DNA from: Rhizobium leguminosarum
GTDB taxonomy: Bacteria > Pseudomonadota > Alphaproteobacteria > Rhizobiales > Rhizobiaceae
Direction of reading: 5' to 3'
Length of the DNA stretch: 64,000 nt
NCBI RefSeq assembly: GCF_002953715.1
Contig: NZ_CP025012.1
Location: 3,860,501 to 3,924,500 of the forward strand
The notes beneath the pieces were generated by a model. That model did not search any database. It was not told the origin of the DNA and saw only the letters and a list, made by a program, of their open reading frames with translations. A program made the translations under genes and the position numbers. Shown one piece after another: positions 10,929 through 19,904 of the stretch. Every line of letters begins with the position of its first letter. Within the stretch, counting starts at the first letter, position 1.

Positions 10929-11951
10929 TCAGGCGCGGGGCCGATGGGGACTGGTGGACTGGCGAATGCGCATTTCCGGCTTGATCAGATGCATGCCATC
11001 AGGCTCATGGCTGCCGGCAAGGCGATCGAGCAGCGCCCGGGCGGCCAGGCGCCCGACCTCTGCCTGACCGTTCCAAACGGTCGTTAGCGCAGGCGTAGCG
11101 ATCGAGGCCTCCTCGAGATCGTCATAGCCGGTAACGGAAATATCGCGTCCCGGCACCAGCCCGGCGCGCGCAATGCCGTTCATCAGCCCGATCGCCACGA
11201 GATCGTTCCAGCAGACGGCTGCCGTCGGCTTCTGCGGTAACGAAAGGAAATGCACTGCAGCCTCGAAACCGCCCTGTTTCGAGCGCGGACCGGGAATGCG
11301 CAGGTTCGGATCGACCTCGATGCCGGCCTTGCGCAGCGAATTGACATAGCCCTGGTAGCGATCGCGGCCGGTGGATGTCTGGTCCGTACCGCCGATCATG
11401 GCGATCGAGCGGTGGCCGAGACCGATCAGGTGGTTGGTAGCAAGCGAGATGCCGTAGCTGTCGTCGCCGCGATAGGTCGGCAGGTCCTGCCCTTCCATCG
11501 AGCGGGCGACCAGGATCGCCGGCATGCCGTTGTCTTCTGCCAGTTGCACGTCCTCAGGCGGCGTACCGATCGCCGGCGACATGATGACGCCGTCGCCGCC
11601 GAGCTGCAGAAGCGTCTCGATGAAGGTGCGCTGCTTCTCGACATTGTCGTAATGGTTGGAAAGGATGAAGGTGTGGCGGCTACGGTCGAGCTCGCTTTCG
11701 ATCGCCTTCAGGATCTCCCCATAGAAGGGGTTCATGATGTCGTGCACGACGACGCCGATGATGCCGGAGCGTGAGGTGCGAAGGCTGGCGGCACGGCGAT
11801 TGTAGATATAGCCGAGCGCGCGCGCCTGTTCCTTGATCTTCTCCCGCGTATTGCCGGCGACGAGCGGACTGTCGCGTAAGGCAAGCGATACGGTCGCCGT
11901 TGAAATGCCGAGCGTTTCGGCAATTGTCGAAAGCTTGATCTTCTGGACCAC
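10929..11951 (-). CDS. LacI family transcriptional regulator
   Basis: A 340-residue repressor-type regulator. The helix-turn-helix is at the N-terminus (KLSTIAETLGISTATVSLALRD), followed by the hinge region and a periplasmic-binding-protein-like effector domain with VTGYDDLEEASIATPALTTV near the end. A GTG start at 11951 is chosen because GGAGGAGG lies four to five bases upstream. The dehydrogenase gene follows 29 bases downstream, so both are likely one operon and the effector may be a hydroxy acid or sugar acid; this is inference. Confidence 0.9.
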   Translation of the reverse strand: MVQKIKLSTIAETLGISTATVSLALRDSPLVAGNTREKIKEQARALGYIYNRRAASLRTSRSGIIGVVVHDIMNPFYGEILKAIESELDRSRHTFILSNHYDNVEKQRTFIETLLQLGGDGVIMSPAIGTPPEDVQLAEDNGMPAILVARSMEGQDLPTYRGDDSYGISLATNHLIGLGHRSIAMIGGTDQTSTGRDRYQGYVNSLRKAGIEVDPNLRIPGPRSKQGGFEAAVHFLSLPQKPTAAVCWNDLVAIGLMNGIARAGLVPGRDISVTGYDDLEEASIATPALTTVWNGQAEVGRLAARALLDRLAGSHEPDGMHLIKPEMRIRQSTSPHRPRA

Positions 11952-12018
11952 GTGTCCTCCTCCAGGCAGCACGCATGCAGCAAGACCCCGCCAGCAAACC
12001 GGCGCGGCCCTTAAAATG

Positions 12019-12028
12019 TTTAATTAAA
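12019..12028. promoter_or_regulatory. possible LacI operator
   Basis: The ten-base palindrome TTTAATTAAA lies about 70 bases upstream of the LacI-type gene start, in a short AT-rich stretch after the stop of the neighbouring MarR gene. Its size and place suit autoregulation, but short AT palindromes arise by chance. Confidence 0.3.
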
Positions 12029-12068
12029 AGATTTAATCGATGGAAGCAATTCGTCTTTCGGGGAAATT

Positions 12069-12581
12069 TCAGTCTTCGTCCGGTTCTTCGATGTGAATGG
12101 CTTCAGCTTGCAGATTGGCATCGATCGCCTTCAGCAACCGGACGAGATTGCGAATTTCCTTCTCGGAGAACTCCTGCGTCGCCAGCATGTCGCAGGCCGA
12201 AGCCGCCATCTCGATCCCCTGCACGCTGCCACGGCCGAGGTCCGTGAGATAGACCTTGGTGAGGCGTGCATCCTCGGCATCGGGTTTGCGCTCGAGAAAG
12301 CCCTGCGCCTCCATGCGGCCGATCGTGCGGGTCATCGTCGGCGCCTTGACGCCGAGCTTCTGGGCAAGGCCGCCTGCCGTCATGCCGTCGCTCTCGGCAA
12401 GCGAGAGAATGACACCATCCTGGCCGGCATAGAGGCCGCTTTCAAGCAGGTTGCGCGAGAGCACCGTCCGCATGGAACGCGCCGCCTGGGTCAGAGCCGG
12501 GGAGAGATCGACGAGCGTATACTCAGTCTGGTCCTTCTTCTTGGACTTGTTCTTTTTGCCGTCCTTGTGCTTCTTTCCCAT
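12069..12581 (-). CDS. MarR family transcriptional regulator
   Basis: A 170-residue winged-helix regulator. It has an unusual Lys-rich N-terminus (KKHKDGKKNKSKKK) ahead of the MarR fold; the recognition helix region reads AQKLGVKAPTMTRTIGRMEAQGFL (split by the wing D-A-E-D-A-R-L). ATGs at 12587 and 12581 are both possible; I prefer 12581 because AAAGGG is then six bases upstream. It is divergent from the creatininase-family gene with about 85 bases between, so it may control that gene. Ligand unknown. Confidence 0.88.
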   Translation of the reverse strand: MGKKHKDGKKNKSKKKDQTEYTLVDLSPALTQAARSMRTVLSRNLLESGLYAGQDGVILSLAESDGMTAGGLAQKLGVKAPTMTRTIGRMEAQGFLERKPDAEDARLTKVYLTDLGRGSVQGIEMAASACDMLATQEFSEKEIRNLVRLLKAIDANLQAEAIHIEEPDED

Positions 12582-12666
12582 AGCCATCCCTTTGATCTTT
12601 AAGCCCCGGCGCCGCTGCGATATGACATTGCTCAGGATCTCGTCATAAACAAGAGGCAACGACCGG

Positions 12667-13455
12667 ATGATGACACCTTCGCCGCGCTTCGAGGACGGCA
12701 ACCCGGCCTTTGCACCTGACGCGCGCCGCTTGATCGCCGTGCTGCCGCTTGGCGCCCATGAACAGCACGGCCCTCACCTGCCCTTCGAAACCGACACCCT
12801 GATTGCCGAAGGCATCGCCGGGCGATTGAAGATAGGCTTGCCTGCCGGCCTGCCGGTCACCTTCCTGCCCGCCGAATCCATCGGCTATTCCATAGAGCAT
12901 ATGGATGTTGAAGGAACGAAGACGCTTGCCTTCGACGAAGCGGTAAACCGCTGGCTCGGCATCGCCGAAGGCCTGGCAAAGCAGGGCATCCGCAAATTCG
13001 TGATGCTGAACGCCCATGGGGGCAATTCGCCCATCATATCAGTCGTCGCGACCGAGGCGCGAGTCCGCTTTGCCATGCTGGCGGTGGCAACGAGCTGGAC
13101 CCGTTTCGGCGTGCCGGATGGCGTGGTCACGCCGGAGGAAAAGGCGATCGGCATTCATGGCGGCGATATCGAGACCTCGGTGATGCTGGCGCTTCATCCC
13201 GACAAGGTTGATATGGCGAAGGCGGCGGACTTTTCCTCGCGACAGACGGAATTCGCCGAGCGCTTCAAGCATCTGCGCGCTTACGGGCCACACGCCTTCG
13301 GCTGGAAGATGTCGGATCTCAACACGGAAGGCGTGGCGGGCAACGCCGCGGCTGCGACGGTGCAAAAGGGCGAGGCGCTGATTGCGCATGCGGTCAAGGG
13401 ACTGGTGGAACTGCTGGAGGATGTCGATGCATTCGACATCACTCAGCTGCGGTAA
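12667..13455 (+). CDS. creatininase family protein
   Basis: A 262-residue metal-dependent amidohydrolase of the creatininase fold. Metal-ligand motifs are seen as PLGAHEQHGPHLP (about residues 28-40), the Asp in FETDT, NAHGGNS (about 117-123) and HGGDIETS (about 160-167). The family includes creatinine amidohydrolase, formamide hydrolases in riboflavin-type pathways and the mycofactocin protein MftE; with no pathway genes nearby a precise substrate cannot be given. It is divergent from a MarR-type regulator. Confidence 0.88.
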   Translation: MMTPSPRFEDGNPAFAPDARRLIAVLPLGAHEQHGPHLPFETDTLIAEGIAGRLKIGLPAGLPVTFLPAESIGYSIEHMDVEGTKTLAFDEAVNRWLGIAEGLAKQGIRKFVMLNAHGGNSPIISVVATEARVRFAMLAVATSWTRFGVPDGVVTPEEKAIGIHGGDIETSVMLALHPDKVDMAKAADFSSRQTEFAERFKHLRAYGPHAFGWKMSDLNTEGVAGNAAAATVQKGEALIAHAVKGLVELLEDVDAFDITQLR

Positions 13456-13483
13456 ATATGGGTCGTCTGCGCCGCGCAAACGA

Positions 13484-13503
13484 TGTGATCTTATAACATT
13501 ATA
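13484..13503. promoter_or_regulatory. Zur-like operator upstream of COG0523 GTPase
   Basis: A 20-base AT-rich imperfect palindrome centred on TTATAA (left part TGTGATC, right part CATTATA) lies 100 bases before the GTPase start. Sites with a TTATAACATT core are typical of zinc-uptake regulator Zur in Gram-negative bacteria, and zinc-responsive COG0523 genes commonly carry them. The right half fits well, the left half has mismatches. Confidence 0.5.
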
Positions 13504-13603
13504 AAACCCTTTGAACTGCCACGCTCAAGCCATTATATGAGACCAACCGTTCAAGCAGCCGATCCCAAGCCGCTCGGCCGCACGCCTAATCCTAGAGGTT
13601 CTC

Positions 13604-14707
13604 ATGACCGACGCGATCTCCACCCTGAAGCCCATTCCCGTTACCGTGCTCACCGGTTATCTCGGCGCCGGCAAGACGACGTTGCTGAACCGCATTCTCT
13701 CCGAAAATCACGGCAAGAAATATGCGGTCATCGTCAATGAATTCGGCGAAATCGGCATCGACAACGACCTGATCGTCGAGTCGGACGAGGAAATCTACGA
13801 GATGAACAACGGCTGTGTCTGCTGCACGGTGCGCGGCGACCTCATCCGCGTCGTCGAAGGCCTGATGCGCCGCCCTGGCCGCTTCGACGGCATCATCGTC
13901 GAGACGACCGGCCTTGCCGATCCGGTGCCGGTCGCCCAGACCTTCTTCATGGATGACGATGTGCGCGCCAAGACCGAGCTCGACGCCGTCGTCGCCCTCG
14001 TCGATGCCAAGCACCTGCCGCTGCGCCTGAAAGACAGCCGTGAGGCCGAAGACCAGATCGCCTTCGCCGACGTCGTCATCATCAACAAGAGCGACCTGGT
14101 GACTCCGGAAGAACTTGATGTGATCGAGGATATCGTCCGCGCCATCAACCCGGCCGCCCGCGTCTACAAAACCAGCCGCTCCGGCGTCGACCTCGCCCGC
14201 GTGCTCGATCAGGGGGCCTTCAACCTGGAGCGCGCGCTCGAAAACGATCCGCATTTCCTGGAGCACGGCCATGACGACCACGTCTGCGGCCCCGATTGCG
14301 ATCACGACCACCACCATCATGACCATGATCATCACGGTCATCAGCATGGTGACCACGACCATCACCATGGCGCCCATCAACATGGCGCGATGTCGGCGAT
14401 CCACGATGTGACGGTGCAGTCGGTCTCGCTGCGCGGCGGCGAGATGAACCCGGAGCGCTTCTTCCCCTGGGTCCAGAAGGTCACCCAGACGCAGGGGCCG
14501 AATATTCTGCGTCTCAAGGGCATCATCGCCTTCAAGGACGATCCCGAGCGTTACGTCGTTCAGGGCGTGCACATGATCATCGAGGGCGATCACCAGCGGC
14601 CGTGGAAGGAAGGCGAAAAGCACGAGAGCCGTCTCGTCTTCATCGGCCGCGAACTCGACCGCGAGAAGCTCGAAGCCTCCTTCAAGGCCTGCGAGGCAGC
14701 CGCCTGA
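13604..14707 (+). CDS. COG0523 (CobW/ZNG1-like) GTPase, His-rich zinc metallochaperone
   Basis: A 367-residue G3E-family GTPase. The P-loop [12 protein letters not shown] is at residues 18-29, the metal-binding CxCC motif (GCVCC) at 70-74, and the guanine-specificity motif NKSD near 160. A histidine-rich loop of about 40 residues (around 222-262) with some 20 His, several Asp and a CGPDC motif separates the GTPase and CobW C-terminal domains. This combination and the Zur-like site upstream point to zinc supply to a client protein under zinc limitation rather than to cobalamin synthesis. It overlaps the next gene by one base. Confidence 0.92.
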   Translation: MTDAISTLKPIPVTVLTGYLGAGKTTLLNRILSENHGKKYAVIVNEFGEIGIDNDLIVESDEEIYEMNNGCVCCTVRGDLIRVVEGLMRRPGRFDGIIVETTGLADPVPVAQTFFMDDDVRAKTELDAVVALVDAKHLPLRLKDSREAEDQIAFADVVIINKSDLVTPEELDVIEDIVRAINPAARVYKTSRSGVDLARVLDQGAFNLERALENDPHFLEHGHDDHVCGPDCDHDHHHHDHDHHGHQHGDHDHHHGAHQHGAMSAIHDVTVQSVSLRGGEMNPERFFPWVQKVTQTQGPNILRLKGIIAFKDDPERYVVQGVHMIIEGDHQRPWKEGEKHESRLVFIGRELDREKLEASFKACEAAA

Positions 14708-15696
14708 TGCCGACAGTTGCACCGCTTGATCTCGACGGCCACGTTCTGGCCGTCGAATTTTTAGGTGATGTTCCCTTCTTCGCAAGCGCAAACGGTACAT
14801 TCCACCGGCTGGACGGCGGCGACAGGGTTTCTGAAGCCCATCAGGGCATGCTCACCGCCATTCGTGATCCCTACAGCGAGAGCCTGATCTCGGGCGGCGA
14901 GGACGGCAAGGTGCTGCGCATTGCCGCCGACGGCAGCGTCAGCGAAATCGCGACCGCGCCGCGCAAGTGGATTTCGCAGGTGGCGGCCGGCCCGCAGGGT
15001 GCCGTTGCCTATTCCTACGGCAAGAGTTCGCTCGTGCGTCTTGCCGACGGCACGACCAAGGAATTCCCCGAGGAGCGCACGGTCGAAGGCCTTGCCTTTG
15101 CACCAAAAGGCCTGCGCATCGCGGCGGCGCGCTACAACGGTGTGTCGCTGCACTGGATCGGGATGAACGCCAAGCCGGTCGATCTGGAATGGAAGGGTGC
15201 GCATACCGGCGTCACCTTCTCGCCTGATGGTAATTTCCTCGTCACCTCGATGCAGGAAAACGCACTGCACGGCTGGAAGCTCGACATCAAGCCCGGCACC
15301 GAAGCCCGCCACATGCGTATGACCGGCTACCCCTCCAAGGTGAAATCGCTCTCCTGGTCGGTCAAGGGCAAGTGGCTCGCGTCTTCAGGCGCGCCTGCGG
15401 CAATCGTCTGGCCCTTCCAGGGCAAGGACGGGCCGATGGGCAAGGCGCCGCTGGAGCTCGGCACCCGCGCCAATATCATGGCGACCGCGGTGAAGTTCCA
15501 TCCGCTCGAGGATATCCTTGCCATCGGCTTCATCGACGGCATGATCCTCGCCGTGCGCATCGCCGACAGCAAGGAAGCGCTGCTGCGCCGACCTGGTAAG
15601 GGCGCGATCACGGCGATGAGCTGGAGCAAAAACGGTAAGCTGCTCGCCTTCGGCTCCGAAGCCGGCGACTGCGGCGTCATCGATATTTCGGCCTGA
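14707..15696 (+). CDS. WD40 repeat protein coupled to zinc GTPase
   Basis: A 329-residue protein built of beta-propeller blades; repeat signatures such as GVTFSPDGNFLVT, LSWSVKGKWLASSG and AMSWSKNGKLLAFG show four or more WD40-like units. There is no signal peptide, so it is cytoplasmic. Its ATG shares one base with the stop of the COG0523 GTPase gene (TGATG), so translation is coupled and a stable stoichiometry or complex with the GTPase is likely. Exact role is unknown; a scaffold or client-recruiting function is my inference. Confidence 0.85.
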   Translation: MPTVAPLDLDGHVLAVEFLGDVPFFASANGTFHRLDGGDRVSEAHQGMLTAIRDPYSESLISGGEDGKVLRIAADGSVSEIATAPRKWISQVAAGPQGAVAYSYGKSSLVRLADGTTKEFPEERTVEGLAFAPKGLRIAAARYNGVSLHWIGMNAKPVDLEWKGAHTGVTFSPDGNFLVTSMQENALHGWKLDIKPGTEARHMRMTGYPSKVKSLSWSVKGKWLASSGAPAAIVWPFQGKDGPMGKAPLELGTRANIMATAVKFHPLEDILAIGFIDGMILAVRIADSKEALLRRPGKGAITAMSWSKNGKLLAFGSEAGDCGVIDISA

Positions 15697-15711
15697 GCCC
15701 CGCTGCCGGTA

Positions 15712-16161
15712 ATGGACGACGCCCTGACGGAACCCGAAATCGTGGCGCTGACGGCCGACCACATGCAAGCCGCAGCCGAAATCAGACGTGTCGCCCTGTG
15801 GCAGCGGCTGCCCTGGCTGCCGGATGTGCATACGCCCGAGGAAGAAGAGCACTACTGGCGCATGCATCTGCTGCCGAATTGCTCGATCCTCGGCGCTGCC
15901 ATGGGAAACCGGCTCGTCGGCGTCATCGCCTATGGCGACAACTGGATAGAGCAGCTTTACGTTCTTCCCGACTTTCAGGGCATGGGCATTGGCTCCTTGC
16001 TTCTTGGCTGCGCCAAGGAAGAGATGGACGAGATCAGGCTCTGGACGTTCCAGCGTAATGCGGGCGCTCGTGCGTTCTACCAACGGCACGGTTTTACCGC
16101 CGAAGAGGAGACCGATGGCGCCGACAATGAAGAACGGGAGCCGGATGTGCTCTATTACTGA
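15712..16161 (+). CDS. GNAT family N-acetyltransferase
   Basis: A 149-residue acetyltransferase. The acetyl-CoA motif reads VLPDFQGMGIGSLLL (about residues 84-98), followed by the RNAGARAFYQRHGF stretch that ends most GNAT proteins. It starts 16 bases after the WD40 gene and probably belongs to the same transcript. The acceptor substrate cannot be inferred. Confidence 0.88.
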   Translation: MDDALTEPEIVALTADHMQAAAEIRRVALWQRLPWLPDVHTPEEEEHYWRMHLLPNCSILGAAMGNRLVGVIAYGDNWIEQLYVLPDFQGMGIGSLLLGCAKEEMDEIRLWTFQRNAGARAFYQRHGFTAEEETDGADNEEREPDVLYY

Positions 16162-16305
16162 CGCCGGCTTCCGGAGCGGACACCTGACCTGCAACCGTCG
16201 GACGGCTAGACTATAATCGGGGCTTGCCAAACGCCTGGCCCGGGCGAAACATGAACCACACCGGAAGCGCTTTGCGCGCCACCCTGGCTGACAGAGGAAA
16301 CGGGA

Positions 16306-17124
16306 ATGTCGAAATCGACCGGCCTCGGTTTGACCGAACAACGGCCGCAGCCTTTGGGCGACGCATCCGTCTGGACCGTGATCCGCGCCGAGGCCGTTGA
16401 GCTTGCCGCACGCGAGCCGATATTACAGCAGCTGCTTGCCGCTCAGGTAACGGACACTGCCGGCAACGATGAGATCATCGCCCGCGTGCTGGCCGCGCGG
16501 CTCTCCGTGGCGCAGGTGGAAACGGGTGATCTGTTCGATCTCATCCGGTCCACACTTGATGGCGATATCATGCGGAAGGTCGAGGCCGATCTCATCGCCG
16601 TGCGCGAGCGCGATCCGGCCTGCACGACATTTCTGCACGCGCTTCTTAATCTCAAGGGCTTTCATGCGCTTGAGACGCATCGTATCGCCCATGCGCTCTG
16701 GATCTCCGGCCGTCCGGAGATCGCCAGTTGGCTCGCCAATCTCGTTTCGCTGGTCTTCGGCCCGGATATCCATCCGGCGGCACGGATCGGCGCGTCCATC
16801 ATGCTCGACCACGGTTCGGGCATCGTCATCGGCGAAACGGCTGTCATCGAGGATGAAGTATCCATCCTGCAGAACGTCACGCTCGGCGGCACTGGCAAGG
16901 AGACCGGCGACCGCCACCCGAAGATCCGCCACGGTGTGATGATCGGCGCCGGTGCCAAGATCCTCGGCAATATCGAAATCGGCGCCTTCAGCAAAGTCGC
17001 GGCCGGCAGCGTCGTGCTCAAATCGGTTCCCACGCATTGCACAGTCGCCGGCGTTCCGGCGACGCTCGTGCGCGTCCACCGCGTCGACGAAATCCCGGCC
17101 GAGACGATGGACCAGAATATCTAG
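16306..17124 (+). CDS. cysE: serine O-acetyltransferase
   Basis: A 272-residue enzyme that makes O-acetylserine, the carbon skeleton for cysteine. An alpha-helical N-terminal domain (about 20-150) is followed by left-handed parallel beta-helix hexapeptide repeats: HPAARIGASIMLDHGSG, VIGETAVIEDE and VTLGGTGKETGDRHPKI, the last being the catalytic and acetyl-CoA region. The length equals the usual CysE length. The ATG follows GAGGAAACGGGA. Downstream lies an intergenic repeat and a convergent diguanylate cyclase gene. Confidence 0.95.
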   Translation: MSKSTGLGLTEQRPQPLGDASVWTVIRAEAVELAAREPILQQLLAAQVTDTAGNDEIIARVLAARLSVAQVETGDLFDLIRSTLDGDIMRKVEADLIAVRERDPACTTFLHALLNLKGFHALETHRIAHALWISGRPEIASWLANLVSLVFGPDIHPAARIGASIMLDHGSGIVIGETAVIEDEVSILQNVTLGGTGKETGDRHPKIRHGVMIGAGAKILGNIEIGAFSKVAAGSVVLKSVPTHCTVAGVPATLVRVHRVDEIPAETMDQNI

Positions 17125-17126
17125 AG

Positions 17127-17195
17127 CTATTCCAGCAAAAGTGCGCAGCGGTTTTGCGTCCGGAATTGCGCGAAGGCAATGAGATAGAGCCGCTC
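17127..17195. repeat. rhizobial intergenic palindromic repeat, family B copy 1
   Basis: This 70-base element after cysE contains ATTCCAGCAAAAGTG, GCGGTTTTGCGTCC and GGAATTGCG, and recurs in reverse orientation at 48633-48733. The terminal parts of the two copies are complementary (ATTCC/GGAAT), giving a foldable element. Such short interspersed repeats are common between genes in Rhizobium chromosomes. Confidence 0.7.
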
Positions 17196-17220
17196 CGAGA
17201 TAGGAACATTCGCCCCGTTC

Positions 17221-18378
17221 CTACGCGGCCTGCTGATTTTCTCCGAAGACTTCGACCCGGTTGCGGCCTTCGCGCTTCGAACGATAGAGCGCTTCGTCCG
17301 CCTTCTGCATCAGCCGTTCAAAATCTCCGCCGCTTTCCGCACGCGCGGCAACGCCGATGCTCAGCGTCGGAAAGACGGCCAGATCCGTCCGCTGCAGGAC
17401 GGCGGCGGCGAAGGCGAGACGGATGCGCTCTGCAATCGCCACTGCATCCTCCCGGGAAACATTTTTCAGCACCGCCAGGAACTCATCCCCACCTTGACGG
17501 GCGAGCAGGTCGTCGGAGCGCATGATGCTTCTCGAAACACTGGCGAAAAGCCGCAGGATATCGTCGCCGGCGGCATGGCCATGCCTGTCGTTCAGTTGTT
17601 TGAAATGGTCGATATCGATGATCAGCAGCGAGACCGGCTGGGAACCGAGAGCCGGCAGATGCTGGGCAAGGCCACCGCGATTGAGCGCGCCGGTCAGCGG
17701 ATCGTGGTGAGCGAGTTCCGTCAGCTGATTTCGGCTGCGCTCGGCGGCCATCAGCACCATGGCCATGCTGCGAAGCATGATGAACGCGACCGCCGATACC
17801 GCCATCCAGCTATGAATTGCACTGCCGCCGAAAGGATCCGGCCCACCGATCTCACCGGTCGCCGCGAGAATGCTGCGAACCGCAAAGATCGCCGCAGTGC
17901 AAATATAGAGGCCGACAAGCAAGGCTGCCGAATAAAGCCTCTCGCGCCGGACAATGCTGATTGCCTCCCATGCGACGGCAAGATCGCAGAGGCAGCAGAT
18001 GACGGAGACGTAGAGGAGCCTCGCCGAGACTGCCGATGGATCGCTGACGATGAGGACGACAGGAACGCTGACGAGCAAGATGGCAAGCCAGAAAGTGCGC
18101 TGGTCGAGCGCTCGTCCCGAAAACACCCGCACGGCAAAGAACATCAGCATGTAGCCGGCGATGGTGACGATATTGCCGCCGTCGATCGAGACGGAGGTTG
18201 GAACGAGATTGCGCAACGCGACGAGGAAGGACCCGACGCCGACAAGAAGGTTGCTCAAACCCCACCAGAGCGGCCACCTCTCGAAGCGGCCGGTCGCATA
18301 GGCTGCAAGCTGGAGAATGCCCAGCACGAAACAACTCACGGCAACAATGAAATAGATTGTCCTGAGATCCAGTAGCAT
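17221..18378 (-). CDS. membrane diguanylate cyclase (GGDEF)
   Basis: A 385-residue protein with about six or seven membrane helices in residues 5-205 and a C-terminal GGDEF domain. The catalytic signature RQGGDEFL is intact and the product-inhibition site RSDD lies five residues before it, so an active, feedback-inhibited cyclic-di-GMP synthase is expected. The domain opens with HDPLTGALNRGGL. There is no EAL domain and no recognisable extracellular sensor loop of size. It stands alone between cysE and a serine hydrolase gene. Confidence 0.92.
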   Translation of the reverse strand: MLLDLRTIYFIVAVSCFVLGILQLAAYATGRFERWPLWWGLSNLLVGVGSFLVALRNLVPTSVSIDGGNIVTIAGYMLMFFAVRVFSGRALDQRTFWLAILLVSVPVVLIVSDPSAVSARLLYVSVICCLCDLAVAWEAISIVRRERLYSAALLVGLYICTAAIFAVRSILAATGEIGGPDPFGGSAIHSWMAVSAVAFIMLRSMAMVLMAAERSRNQLTELAHHDPLTGALNRGGLAQHLPALGSQPVSLLIIDIDHFKQLNDRHGHAAGDDILRLFASVSRSIMRSDDLLARQGGDEFLAVLKNVSREDAVAIAERIRLAFAAAVLQRTDLAVFPTLSIGVAARAESGGDFERLMQKADEALYRSKREGRNRVEVFGENQQAA

Positions 18379-18474
18379 GGCGCTTTCCCGAAATTCTTGC
18401 GGAATTTACAGGAAGCGTTTTGCGGTTTGATTGGGCGCTTCGCTAAGAATTTAACGATTGCGGGGTTTTCCTGC

Positions 18475-18540
18475 GGCATAATGCAGCAATTCAAGCGTTA
18501 CAGCGTCCTTTACGCGTCTGCAAAGACGCGCGGCGCTGTC
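18475..18540. repeat. rhizobial intergenic palindromic repeat, family A copy 1
   Basis: An element containing CATAATGCAG, GTTACAGCGTCC and an inverted repeat GCGTCT...AGACGCG. It is a shortened copy of the repeat at 19799-19904, 23181-23284 and 46841-46940, here in the reverse orientation, directly abutting the stop codon of the serine hydrolase gene. Confidence 0.65.
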
Positions 18541-18541
18541 T

Positions 18542-19582
18542 TCAGGCGGCCCGCACAGCGCCGATAATGTCCGCCAACAGACCGTGCAGCAAGTCCCTGT
18601 AGCCGTTTTGGGCAGAGGGACCGCTCTCTTCCGAGGTCATGACGACGGTGAGATCGAGTGACGGCACGATATAGAGCATCTGCCCGCCATAACCCCAGGC
18701 GAAATGCACGTGCTCGCCGCCGATCTGCCGCGTGAACCAGCCATAGCCATATTCATCGCCCGAGAAGCGCGAGTTTGTGCGCTGCTGCCACGACTGCGAG
18801 ATCCAGTCGGCAGATACGATCTGGCGGCCGTCGGCGGTCTTGCCGCCGTTGCGGTAGAGTTCGCCGAAGGCAAGCAGCGACCGGGCGCTCATCGCCATCT
18901 GATTGCCCCCGAGATAGATGCCCTGCGGATCGCGTTCCCATGCACCGATGCGGAAACCTTCGACAGGACCCAGCCATTCGCGCGCCAGCGCCAGTGTCGA
19001 CCGCCGGCCGACCTTGGTAAGAATGGCCGAAAGCAGATGCGTGGATGCGGTGGAATAAAGCATCTCGCCACCGGGCTGATCGACGAAAGGCTGCGACAGC
19101 GCAAAGCGCACCCAGTTGCGCGAGGAGACCCAGCGGCCGTAGTTCGCCCCCGACATGCGATCGAGCCCGGCCTGCATCGAGAGAAGATTGCCGATGGTGA
19201 TGTCGTTGATGCGCGGGTCGGGCGTTACAGGGAGATCGGCCTTTAGGATCGGCGCGATCTTCTGATCCGGCCCCGTCAGCAGGCCTTTGTCGATGGCGAT
19301 ACCGACCAGCGCCGAGATGATCGACTTCGAAGCGGATTTGATATTGGTCGATTCCGACGGCGAATGACCATGGAACCCACGTTCGCTGAGCACGCGTCCG
19401 TCGCGAGCGACAATCAATGTCTTCAGAGGTCGCATCGCGGGGTCGCTCACCGCGCGATCGAGACGCTGACCAAGCCCGCCGACGCCGGAAGCCGTGCTCT
19501 GGGCAGCCGCCGGCCCCGTTGCGGCAAGCGGCAGGCAGAGGAGAAACAGAAGGGAGAGAAGGCGGATCATGCGGCGCAACAT
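18542..19582 (-). CDS. serine hydrolase, beta-lactamase/class C-like
   Basis: A 346-residue secreted or anchored hydrolase of the beta-lactamase-related (class C, penicillin-binding) superfamily. A signal peptide (LLSLLFLLCLPLAATG, cut near AAAQ) opens the protein. The catalytic SxxK is SASK in NIKSASKSIISA, and the second-motif Tyr is in YSTASTH. Family members include esterases, peptidases and true lactamases; nothing here indicates antibiotic hydrolysis. I take the ATG at 19582 or the one at 19570; the upstream extension to 19711 lacks family features. Confidence 0.85.
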   Translation of the reverse strand: MLRRMIRLLSLLFLLCLPLAATGPAAAQSTASGVGGLGQRLDRAVSDPAMRPLKTLIVARDGRVLSERGFHGHSPSESTNIKSASKSIISALVGIAIDKGLLTGPDQKIAPILKADLPVTPDPRINDITIGNLLSMQAGLDRMSGANYGRWVSSRNWVRFALSQPFVDQPGGEMLYSTASTHLLSAILTKVGRRSTLALAREWLGPVEGFRIGAWERDPQGIYLGGNQMAMSARSLLAFGELYRNGGKTADGRQIVSADWISQSWQQRTNSRFSGDEYGYGWFTRQIGGEHVHFAWGYGGQMLYIVPSLDLTVVMTSEESGPSAQNGYRDLLHGLLADIIGAVRAA

Positions 19583-19798
19583 AAGATATCGCCGCGATAT
19601 GTTCGCGTGTCGGCGCCACTTTTCACGCGATTGTGTTTCCGCGTGCGCCGGGGAGTTAGCGACCACGCGCCGCTTCACCCGCCAAAGAGACAATCCGCGC
19701 CGCAACCACACCAGGCCCGCCTGCCTGGGTGGTCAAACGGCGCGGACATTACCAGCCGGGGGAAAATTCCCAACCTGGCTGGCCGGTCGGCGCAGCCT

Positions 19799-19904
19799 TA
19801 CAGCGCCGCGCGTCTTTTCAGACGCGCAAAGGACGCTGTAACACTTTGAATCGACGCACCGTGCTTTCCGAAAAACAATTCCGATTTTCGGGCCGATGCG
19901 CTAG
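19799..19904. repeat. rhizobial intergenic palindromic repeat, family A copy 2
   Basis: A 106-base element starting TTACAGCGCCGCGCGTC, with GCGTCT/AGACGC hairpin arms and a second palindrome around AATTCCGATTTTCGG. It nearly equals the copy at 23181. It ends on the stop codon of the following minus-strand acetyltransferase gene, so it may act as its 3' structure. Confidence 0.75.
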
